A stretch of 7,658 bases of DNA from Chloroflexota bacterium (GTDB lineage Bacteria; Chloroflexota; Limnocylindria; P2-11E). The DNA lies in assembly GCA_025350745.1 (NCBI GenBank), contig JANXXG010000247.1, forward strand, positions 1-7,658, in the 5' to 3' direction. Position 1 is the first letter of the stretch. Each line of letters opens with the position of its first letter. The notes beneath the pieces were generated by a model, which had not been told where the DNA came from, made no database searches, and was given only the letters and a program-made list of their open reading frames with translations. The position numbers and the translations under genes are program-made. Of this stretch, positions 1-5,916 are shown in pieces.

Positions 1-840
1 CTTGTCGGTGAGTCCGGCTGCGGCAAGTCGACCACCGGCCGCGCGATCCTCCAACTCTACAAGCCCACCGCCGGCACCGTGAACTTCGGCGGCATCGAGC
101 TGACCAAGCTCGGGAGCGGCGATATGCGGCGGATGCGCCGCCGCATGCAGATGATCTTCCAGGACCCCTACGCATCTCTCAACCCGCGCATGTCCGTCGG
201 CTCGATCATCGGCGAGCCGCTCGAGGTCCATAAGCTCGCCAGCGGGAAGGCGAAGACCGAGCGCGTTCAGGAGCTCCTGAAGATCGTCGGCCTCAACCCG
301 TACTTCACGAACCGCTACCCGCACGAGTTCTCCGGTGGCCAGCGTCAGCGCATCGGCGTGGCCCGCGCGCTCGCGGTGGAGCCGGAGTTCATCGTCGCGG
401 ACGAGCCGATCTCCGCTCTGGATGTGTCCATCCAGGCGCAGGTCATCAACCTGCTCGAGGAGCTGCAGGACAAGTTCAAGCTGACCTACCTGTTCATCGC
501 CCACGACCTGTCCGTGGTGCGTCACATCAGCGACCGGGTCGCGGTCATGTACCTCGGAAAGATCGTCGAGCTCGCTGATCGCGTCGACCTGTACGAGCAC
601 CCCCTGCATCCGTACTCGCAGGCGCTGCTCTCGGCCGTACCGATCCCCGATCCGGCGATCGAGCAGAAGCGCAAGCGCATCATCCTGACCGGTGATGTGC
701 CGTCCCCGGTGAACCCGCCCACGGGCTGCCGGTTCCACACTCGCTGCTGGAAGGCCCAGGAGATCTGCAGCGAGGTCGATCCGGAGTTCATCGAGCACGC
801 CCCGCGTCACTGGGCCGCCTGCCACTTCCCGGGTGCGTAA
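1..840 (+). CDS. oppF: Oligopeptide/dipeptide ABC importer ATPase, OppF/DppF type (5' partial)
   Basis: Cytoplasmic ATPase subunit of a peptide/nickel-class ABC importer; it hydrolyses ATP to drive uptake through the inner-membrane permeases. Frame 1 is open from the first base, so the start lies outside the window; about 45-50 residues including the A-loop are missing, judging from the usual 320-340 length. In residues counted from base 1: Walker [10 protein letters not shown] (3-11), Q-loop IFQDP (Gln54), signature SGGQ (111-114), Walker B VADEP (Asp134/Glu135) and switch His168. After the ATPase core comes the family-specific C-terminal extension ([14 protein letters not shown], then [13 protein letters not shown]) with four cysteines at 243, 249, 256 and 274, the quartet typical of Opp/Dpp ATPases. 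All catalytic motifs visible are intact. Partner permeases and the paralogous OppD are expected upstream. A solute-binding protein of the matching family lies at 1980-3530 but is separated by an opposite-strand gene. The substrate (peptide, nickel, sugar) cannot be told from the ATPase, so the symbol denotes the family only. Confidence 0.95.
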   Translation, partial: LVGESGCGKSTTGRAILQLYKPTAGTVNFGGIELTKLGSGDMRRMRRRMQMIFQDPYASLNPRMSVGSIIGEPLEVHKLASGKAKTERVQELLKIVGLNPYFTNRYPHEFSGGQRQRIGVARALAVEPEFIVADEPISALDVSIQAQVINLLEELQDKFKLTYLFIAHDLSVVRHISDRVAVMYLGKIVELADRVDLYEHPLHPYSQALLSAVPIPDPAIEQKRKRIILTGDVPSPVNPPTGCRFHTRCWKAQEICSEVDPEFIEHAPRHWAACHFPGA

Positions 841-851
841 GCGAAGTTACG
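836..851. other. Short dyad spanning both convergent stop codons
   Basis: CGTAA (836-840) and TTACG (847-851) are perfect 5-base inverted arms around a 6-base loop. The left arm ends with the TAA stop of the ATPase gene and the right arm contains the TAA stop of the minus-strand lipoprotein gene. The stem is short and has no T-run on either side, so it is not a convincing intrinsic terminator. It is nevertheless the only symmetrical structure at this convergent junction. Confidence 0.3.
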
Positions 852-1926
852 GGTTGATGGCGATCCGGCCCCAGTGGAACCGTTCGGTCGCCGCGCGCCC
901 GAGGTACGCCCAGCTCGCGAAGTAGACGTACACCTCCCCGTTCGTCAGCGCGGTGGGGAGCCGCTTCGCGGCGGGCAGCCCGGACGCTTCGAAGTACAGC
1001 GTCCCGTTCGCCCAGAGCGTCACCGAGTCGCTGGTGAACTCGACGCGGAACCGATCTCGGCACGCGGTGTCGGGCTCAGCGGGCGCGCAGAGCCGGAACG
1101 CGGCCGCGAGCGCCGCCGATGCAGGGGCGCCGCCGAAGCTCGTCGTGGCCCCTTCGCTCCGTTCGCTCGACAGCTCGAAGATGCGGCCGCCGGCGTCGTA
1201 GGCGGAGCTCAGCGCGGTCCGGTCGGTGTACAGCCGCAGGCCGACGCTCGGAGCGCCGCCGAAGATCCCGATCGCGTGGATCGGATCCGCATCGAGTCCC
1301 GTTGGCGCAGCGGCCGTCGTCACGACGATCTCCGGCCAACCGTCGTGATACGCGAGCATGCCCGCGGCCACCTCGAACTCCACCGAGAGCCGGCCGTCGG
1401 CGAATCGGAACGTCCGGTCCGGCCGCACGAGCCCGCCGCCCCAATGCGTCGCGAGGAGCGTGTCCCGCCGGTCACCTTCGTACTCATCCGGCAATGCGCC
1501 CGTGCCGGCGACGTCCACCATCCAGTGGCCGTTGTGCACGAAGTGCCGGGTCAGCGTCACCGTCGAGCTGCGTGCCGCTTCGAACACCCGATAGGTCGTG
1601 GGGAATCGGGCGTGGTCGAAGCCGCCATCGAATGCGTCCACCCACCCGTTCGCGCTCGACCGGGCGGTGCTCACGCCGGCGTCGAGCGGGAGACACCATG
1701 CGGGCGGGCCCGGCGGAATGGCCCCGAGCGGCGGCGCCGCGGGCTCGCAGGGGCCCATCGACGTCCGGTTCGCGGTCGGGCTGGTCATTCCCTCGATGCC
1801 GTGTCCGGGCTGGACGGCGATCGTCGGCCGGACCGTCGGGCGGGGCGGGTCGGTCGGGATGGCCGCGGACGTCGAGGCGCACGAGACCGCGATCAGGACC
1901 GCCGCACACACCGCAGCAACGCGCAC
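847..1926 (-). CDS. Hypothetical secreted lipoprotein, probable concanavalin-like beta-sandwich
   Basis: Not recognised as a named family. With the GTG at 1926 the protein has 359 residues: Arg2, a hydrophobic stretch and a lipobox-like IAVSC with Cys16, so export and lipid anchoring are likely. A Pro/Thr-rich linker follows (about 17-50). The remaining body has alternating hydrophobic strands, for example FADGRLSVEFEV near 175-186, RFRVEFTSDSVTLWANGTLYFEA near 292-314 and EVYVYFASWAYLG near 331-343, which resemble a LamG/GH16-type jelly roll. No catalytic motif is evident. The mature chain has four further cysteines (60, 78, 280, 289), an even number compatible with two disulfides outside the cell. 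Start choice: a GTG at 1971 would extend the protein by 15 residues (rich in Pro and Ser) and spoil the signal peptide, whereas the 1926 GTG has TAGACT 8 bases upstream. It sits between an Opp ATPase and a binding protein but on the other strand. The reading frame is supported by natural amino-acid composition, while the opposite-strand frames are Arg-rich. Confidence is high for a gene and low for function. Confidence 0.8.
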   Translation of the reverse strand: MRVAAVCAAVLIAVSCASTSAAIPTDPPRPTVRPTIAVQPGHGIEGMTSPTANRTSMGPCEPAAPPLGAIPPGPPAWCLPLDAGVSTARSSANGWVDAFDGGFDHARFPTTYRVFEAARSSTVTLTRHFVHNGHWMVDVAGTGALPDEYEGDRRDTLLATHWGGGLVRPDRTFRFADGRLSVEFEVAAGMLAYHDGWPEIVVTTAAAPTGLDADPIHAIGIFGGAPSVGLRLYTDRTALSSAYDAGGRIFELSSERSEGATTSFGGAPASAALAAAFRLCAPAEPDTACRDRFRVEFTSDSVTLWANGTLYFEASGLPAAKRLPTALTNGEVYVYFASWAYLGRAATERFHWGRIAINP

Positions 1927-1934
1927 TGCGACGC

Positions 1935-1940
1935 AGTCTA
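1935..1940 (-). promoter_or_regulatory. Candidate -10 (TAGACT) for the minus-strand lipoprotein gene
   Basis: On the minus strand TAGACT matches the TANNNT core and ends 8 bases before the GTG at 1926, implying a very short or absent 5' leader. No clear -35 and no Shine-Dalgarno sequence is visible. It also supports 1926 over 1971 as the start. Confidence 0.4.
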
Positions 1941-1965
1941 TGAACGGCGGTGGGCTCGAGGGTGG

Positions 1966-1971
1966 TATCAC
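1966..1971 (+). promoter_or_regulatory. Weak candidate -10 (TATCAC) for the solute-binding protein gene
   Basis: TATCAC ends 8 bases before the ATG at 1980. The last T of TANNNT is missing at the strict position (a T follows one base later). An AGGGAG at 1973-1978 lies only one base from the ATG, closer than a working Shine-Dalgarno normally sits. This is the weakest of the -10 candidates in the window. Confidence 0.25.
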
Positions 1972-1979
1972 TAGGGAGC

Positions 1980-3530
1980 ATGAGACCGGTCGCGCTCGCA
2001 GTCGCGGTCACGATCCTCATGTCGGCCTGCCAGGGTTCGACGCCCGAGCCGACCCCGGCACCGGTCAGCGTCGCGCCGACCGCAACGGCGCTCCCGTCGG
2101 CCTCGCCTTCGCCGTCACCGAGAACACCGCTCGGGGGCACGCTTCGGGTGGGCATCCCGGCCGCGCTCGGCTCGCTCGATCCGCGGGCCAAAGATGCGGA
2201 CCCGCTCGTCGCGGGCCAGGTGTTCGAGGGGCTCACCGTCTTCGGCCCCGGCGGTCCCGTGCCGGCGCTGGCGACGAAGTGGCTCGTCGGGCCGGACGGG
2301 CGCACCTGGACATTCACGCTTCGCGACGGCGTCGTGTTCCACGACGGGTCCCCGCTCGATGGACTGGCCGTCGCGAAGGGCTTCGGCCGGACCGACGACC
2401 CGATCATCGAGAAGGCCGAGAGCCCGGATGCGCGCACGGTCGTGCTCACCACCCGCGTGGCGTACGGCCCGTTCCTCAGCGCCCTCGCGACGCTCCCGTA
2501 TACGGTGGTATCCCCGGCGACGAAGCTCGCGGGCACCGGAGCGTTCCGGATCCCCGCGGGCGGCGAGGGCGCGCGGCCGCTCGTGCTCGAGCGCAATGAC
2601 CGCTACTGGCGGGCGGACCCGACCGGTCAGAAGCTGCCGTACCTCGATCGCGTCAGCATCTCGTCGATCCCCGACCCGGGGACCCGTCTCGCGTCGATCC
2701 GAACGGGGAGCCAGGACCTCATCGTCGATCTCGCGATCAGCGACATCGGCACGATCCGGACCGATCCCAGCCTCCAGCTCGTGATGCGGCCGGAGTCGAC
2801 CGTGCTCTACCTCGGCCTCAATCTCTCGGCATCGGGTGTCGACGACCTGCGCGTACGCCAGGCGATCGCGAACGGCCTGAACGCCCGCTCCATCGTCGAT
2901 CGCCTCTACGGTGGCGCAGCCAGGCCCGCGTCGCAGCTCCCACCGCCGTCGGTGCTCGGCCACGATGACTCGCTGCTCGAATTCGCGAAGCCCGACCCCA
3001 CTGCGGCGAAGAAGCTTCTTGCCGACTCCGGTCACGCCGGGTTGCAGCTCGATCTCTGGTACCAGCTCGGCGGGCCGGCGACCCTGCCGGAGATGCGTCG
3101 GATCGCCGAGGCGGTCGCGGCTGATCTGGGCGCGGCCGGGATCACCGCTGACACGAAGACCATCGACCCGGTCACCTTCGACGTTTCCGTCCGGGAGAAC
3201 CGGTACCCCGCCTGGCTCGGCGTGGCATCCCTGGCCTCATTCGATCCGGACGAGCTGTTCGGTGCATTCATCCCAGCGGTCGTCAACGGTGCCGACCAGC
3301 CCACCGAGGCCGGCTCGTGGGCGAACAAAGAGGTCGCGGGGCTGCTCCGGAAGGCCCGCAGCGAGCCGGATCAATCGAAGCGCGCCGAGCTCTACAAGCA
3401 GGTCTCCAAGATCATCCAGCGGGAGATCCCGCGGATCCCGCTCGTGTGGAGCGCGCCGCTCGCCGCGGCCACGAAGAAGGTCGTGGACCCAAAGGCGCTG
3501 TTGTTCGCGGAGATCGCGCTGGGCAAGTGA
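1980..3530 (+). CDS. Family 5 extracellular solute-binding lipoprotein (peptide/nickel ABC importer)
   Basis: Membrane-anchored extracellular receptor that captures a ligand, typically an oligopeptide, and hands it to an Opp/Dpp-type permease. From the ATG at 1980 the protein has 516 residues. It starts with a lipoprotein signal, MRPVALAVAVTILMSAC, lipidated at Cys17. A Pro/Ser/Thr-rich linker (about 18-50) follows, then the SBP_bac_5 domain beginning LGGTLRVG (51-58). Family landmarks are TFTLRDGVVFHDGSPL (111-126), GTGAFR (185-190), LVLERNDRYW (201-210), DLRVRQAIANGLNARSIV (289-306) and the C-terminal REIPRIPLVW (481-490). The length is near the family norm. An in-frame GTG at 1950 would add ten residues ahead of the signal peptide and is less likely. 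No permease genes adjoin it. The truncated Opp ATPase upstream is a plausible partner, but that system may already have its own receptor. An ABC exporter gene follows after 19 bases. Family assignment is firm; the ligand is unknown. Confidence 0.93.
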   Translation: MRPVALAVAVTILMSACQGSTPEPTPAPVSVAPTATALPSASPSPSPRTPLGGTLRVGIPAALGSLDPRAKDADPLVAGQVFEGLTVFGPGGPVPALATKWLVGPDGRTWTFTLRDGVVFHDGSPLDGLAVAKGFGRTDDPIIEKAESPDARTVVLTTRVAYGPFLSALATLPYTVVSPATKLAGTGAFRIPAGGEGARPLVLERNDRYWRADPTGQKLPYLDRVSISSIPDPGTRLASIRTGSQDLIVDLAISDIGTIRTDPSLQLVMRPESTVLYLGLNLSASGVDDLRVRQAIANGLNARSIVDRLYGGAARPASQLPPPSVLGHDDSLLEFAKPDPTAAKKLLADSGHAGLQLDLWYQLGGPATLPEMRRIAEAVAADLGAAGITADTKTIDPVTFDVSVRENRYPAWLGVASLASFDPDELFGAFIPAVVNGADQPTEAGSWANKEVAGLLRKARSEPDQSKRAELYKQVSKIIQREIPRIPLVWSAPLAAATKKVVDPKALLFAEIALGK

Positions 3531-3534
3531 CGCC

Positions 3535-3540
3535 TACCCT
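3535..3540 (+). promoter_or_regulatory. Candidate -10 (TACCCT) for the ABC exporter gene
   Basis: TACCCT fits TANNNT and ends 9 bases before the ATG at 3550, inside the 19-base gap after the binding-protein stop codon. There is no Shine-Dalgarno before this ATG. The exporter could therefore be transcribed separately from the binding-protein gene, although read-through cotranscription is equally possible. Confidence 0.35.
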
Positions 3541-3549
3541 TGAGCCACG

Positions 3550-5445
3550 ATGATGGGCGGCGGCGGCATGCACATGATGTTCATGGGGAGCGGGGGGCGC
3601 GAAAAGAAGCGTCCGTCGATCGCCATGTACCGCCGGCTCCTGCGGTTCGTGCAGCCATACCGGCTCAATCTGATCCTCGCCTCGGCGCTGCTCATCCTGT
3701 CGACGGTGCTGAGCCTGGTCTGGCCGCAGGTCGTGCTGCGGGTCCTCGACCTTGGTCTTCGCGACGCGGGCGTTCTCGACGCGCTCGTGCTCGTGCTCAT
3801 CGTCGTGCTGTTGATCCGCGCCGCGATCGACGGCGTCCGCCAGTACGTCATGGCCTGGACCGGCGAGCGCGTCATCTTCGATCTGCGGATGGAGATCGTC
3901 CGCCACCTCCAATCGCTGTCGCTGTCCTTCTTCACCCGGCGCAAGACCGGCGAGCTCATGTCGCATGTGACGAGCGACGCGACGCTGGTCCACGGTGTCG
4001 TGACCCAGACGATCATTTCCGTGCTCGGGCAGGTCATGACCCTCGTCGGTGGCCTCGTGGTCATCTTCCTCATGAACTGGCGTCTGGCCCTGTTGACCCT
4101 GGTCGTCGCGCCGCCGATCGGCCTCCTCGGGCAGTACCTCGGACGGCGCATCCGCGCCATTTCCCGTGATGCCCAGGACGCGCAGGGCGAGGCGGTCGGC
4201 GTGCTCCAGGAGGCGATCGCCGAGGTGCGCACCGTGCAGGCGTTCACGCGCGAGGCCTACGAGTCCGACCGGTTCCGCGAGAAGCTGAAGATCACGCTTG
4301 CGAAGGTCCTCGAGCGGGCCCGGCTCTCGGCCACGCTGTTCCCGCTCATCGGGTTCCTGGGATTCGCCGCCTCGATCGTCGTGCTCTGGTACGGCGGCCA
4401 TCAGGTCATCAACGGCCAGGCGACCACCGGCGAGCTCGTCGCGTTCCTTCTCTATGCCGGCATGGTCGCGGGGCCGGTCGGCGGACTCGCGTCGCAGTGG
4501 ACCCAGGTGCAGGAGGCTTTTGGCGCGGCGGACCGCATCTTCGCCCTCCTCGATACCGACCCGGAGATCCAGGACCGGCCCGGCGCCATCGTGCTGCCGC
4601 GCTCCGACGGCCGGATCGCGTTCGAGGGCGTGAGCTTCCGCTACGCGCAGGGGCCGCTGGTCCTGACGGATCTCTCCACGAGCTTCGAAGACGGGAAGAC
4701 CACCGCCCTCGTCGGTCCGTCCGGGGCCGGCAAGACCACGCTCGTGAGCATCGTCGCGCGCTTCTACGACCCCACCGCCGGGCGCGTGACGGTCGACGGC
4801 CACGACCTTCGCGACGTGACGGTCCGCTCGCTCCGCGAGCGCATCGCCGTCGTGCCGCAAGAGCCCGTCCTGTTCGCGACCACGGTCGCCGAGAACATCC
4901 GCTACGGCCGGCTCGACGCGAGCGACGGAGACCTTCACGCCGCCGCCGCGGCCGCGAACGCGTCGGAGTTCATCGACCGCCTCCCGGAGGGCTATGACAC
5001 GATCGTGGGCGAGCGCGGGGTGAAGCTGTCGGTCGGCCAGCGACAGCGCGTTGCGATCGCGCGCGCGCTCCTCCGCGATGCGCCGGTGCTCCTGCTCGAC
5101 GAGGCGACCTCGTCGCTCGATAACGAGAGCGAGTACCTGGTCCAAGAGGCTCTCGCCCGGCTGATGCGCGGCCGGACGACGATCGTCATCGCCCACCGCC
5201 TCACCACGGTCGAGGCCGCGGACCGGATCCTCGTGCTCGACCGCGGCCGCATCGTGGAGGACGGGACGCACTCCGAGCTCATGTCCCGTGAGGCCCTCTA
5301 CTGGCGCCTGTATACCCGGGCCTTCCGTTCTGAAGAAGGCGCAGCCGCTGATGGGGCCGCGGAGCCGACCCTACCGATAGTGGTCGGGGTGGATCCAGGG
5401 CGCGAGGCTCATGGCGACCAGGTCCGCAAACGCGTCGGTGCGTGA
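3550..5445 (+). CDS. ABC exporter, fused membrane and ATPase domains (MsbA/BmrA-like)
   Basis: Half-transporter of the type IV (MsbA/BmrA) exporter family; two copies normally dimerise to pump lipids or hydrophobic compounds out across the cytoplasmic membrane. The 631-residue protein has six predicted helices (about 40-62, 76-97, 152-174, 177-199, 262-284, 296-316) and then a complete ATPase. ATPase motifs: A-loop Tyr in FRYAQGP, Walker A GPSGAGKTT (389-397, Lys395), Q-loop VVPQEP, signature LSVGQ (493-497), Walker B LLLDE (Asp517/Glu518), D-loop SSLD and switch His549. The catalytic Glu is present, so a homodimer with two active sites is possible. The signature carries Val in place of the usual first Gly. 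The N-terminus (MMGGGGMHMMFMG) is unusually rich in Met and Gly, and it leaves the true start among several ATGs uncertain. About 45 residues after the ATPase domain are low-complexity and overlap the opposite-strand yjjX gene. There are no cysteines. The exported substrate is unknown. Confidence 0.93.
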   Translation: MMGGGGMHMMFMGSGGREKKRPSIAMYRRLLRFVQPYRLNLILASALLILSTVLSLVWPQVVLRVLDLGLRDAGVLDALVLVLIVVLLIRAAIDGVRQYVMAWTGERVIFDLRMEIVRHLQSLSLSFFTRRKTGELMSHVTSDATLVHGVVTQTIISVLGQVMTLVGGLVVIFLMNWRLALLTLVVAPPIGLLGQYLGRRIRAISRDAQDAQGEAVGVLQEAIAEVRTVQAFTREAYESDRFREKLKITLAKVLERARLSATLFPLIGFLGFAASIVVLWYGGHQVINGQATTGELVAFLLYAGMVAGPVGGLASQWTQVQEAFGAADRIFALLDTDPEIQDRPGAIVLPRSDGRIAFEGVSFRYAQGPLVLTDLSTSFEDGKTTALVGPSGAGKTTLVSIVARFYDPTAGRVTVDGHDLRDVTVRSLRERIAVVPQEPVLFATTVAENIRYGRLDASDGDLHAAAAAANASEFIDRLPEGYDTIVGERGVKLSVGQRQRVAIARALLRDAPVLLLDEATSSLDNESEYLVQEALARLMRGRTTIVIAHRLTTVEAADRILVLDRGRIVEDGTHSELMSREALYWRLYTRAFRSEEGAAADGAAEPTLPIVVGVDPGREAHGDQVRKRVGA

Positions 5446-5904
5446 CACCGCCCCCGCGGTGAGCAGGCCGATCGCCCCGCTCGCCGACTTGCTGTCCTTC
5501 ACGGCGAAGAGATCGTCGATGAGCGTTCCCAGCTCGGCGCCGTCGCGAAGGCCCTTGCCGAGCGACGGCGGTAGCAGCATCCGCAGCCCGCTCGCGTAGC
5601 CCTCCCGTCCGCGTGGATCGACCGCAGCGACCCACGACAGCAGCCACACGCGCTCCCGTTCGAGCTCGACGCCGCCCTCCAGCCCGAAGGCGATATCGGC
5701 GCCGCTGATCGCGAGCGCACGCCGGGCACGTTCGAGCGCACCGGCGCGGGTGGCCTCATCTCCGAAGGGTTGCGCGCCGACACCGGATGCCGCCGCGACC
5801 GGTGCGACGACGCAGCCCGGAGCGAGCGTCGTCAACGCCTCGCGGACCGCGGCGACCTTCGCCGGATTCGTCGAGCCGACCGCCGCGCGCGTGAGCACGA
5901 GCAC
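5371..5904 (-). CDS. yjjX: Inosine/xanthosine triphosphatase, YjjX (DUF84) family
   Basis: Cytosolic house-cleaning nucleotidase; characterised homologues hydrolyse ITP and XTP to the diphosphates, keeping damaged purines out of nucleic acid. The 177-residue length is close to E. coli YjjX (about 170). Family signatures in order: GSTNPAKVAAV (10-20), QPFGDEATRAGALERA (45-60), GADIAFGLEGGVE (68-80), DGAELGTLIDDLF (121-133), then KDSKSASGAIGLLTAG (136-151) and SRTDAFADLVAMSLAPW (154-170). All the main blocks are intact. The start is GTG at 5904; a second GTG two codons on (5898) gives a terminus closer to typical members and is a fair alternative. It lies 9 bases after the stop of the membrane-protein gene on the same strand, so the two may form an operon. 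TAGTCT overlapping that stop codon could also act as a separate -10. The last 75 bases overlap the 3' end of the convergent ABC exporter gene. Confidence 0.92.
   Translation of the reverse strand: MLVLTRAAVGSTNPAKVAAVREALTTLAPGCVVAPVAAASGVGAQPFGDEATRAGALERARRALAISGADIAFGLEGGVELERERVWLLSWVAAVDPRGREGYASGLRMLLPPSLGKGLRDGAELGTLIDDLFAVKDSKSASGAIGLLTAGAVSRTDAFADLVAMSLAPWIHPDHYR
5446..5461 (+). other. GC-rich hairpin immediately after the ABC exporter stop codon
   Basis: CACCGC (5446-5451) and GCGGTG (5456-5461) are perfect 6-base arms around a CCCC loop, starting at the first base after the exporter's TGA. No T-run follows, so it is not a canonical intrinsic terminator. It lies inside the yjjX coding region, so the symmetry may be incidental. 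Confidence 0.3.
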
Positions 5905-5910
5905 CGGCGA

Positions 5911-5916
5911 AGACTA
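5911..5916 (-). promoter_or_regulatory. Candidate -10 (TAGTCT) for yjjX
   Basis: On the minus strand TAGTCT begins with the TAG stop of the upstream membrane-protein gene and ends 6 bases before the GTG at 5904, the usual spacing for a leaderless start. It may allow yjjX to be transcribed independently of the gene in front. No -35 can be pointed to. Confidence 0.35.

Noticed and set aside
836..851. Intrinsic terminator between the convergent ATPase and lipoprotein genes
   Set aside because: The stem is only 5 base pairs and no T-run follows on either strand.
874..1974. 366-codon open frame on the plus strand across the lipoprotein gene
   Set aside because: Extremely Arg/Gly/Pro-rich with no hydrophobic core. 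The minus-strand frame has natural composition, a signal peptide and beta-strand patterning.
1973..1978. AGGGAG as a Shine-Dalgarno for the solute-binding protein gene
   Set aside because: It ends one base before the ATG at 1980, too close for normal ribosome positioning, and no other gene in the window has a Shine-Dalgarno.
1484..2596. 370-codon minus-strand frame spanning the lipoprotein/binding-protein junction
   Set aside because: Antisense to the family 5 binding-protein signal and core, with low-complexity Ser/Gly/Pro composition and no motif.
3412..5271. 619-codon open frame on the minus strand opposite the ABC exporter
   Set aside because: Its translation is a charged Arg/Asp/Glu/His-rich string without domains, lying antisense to an exporter with every ABC motif intact; a typical GC-rich shadow.
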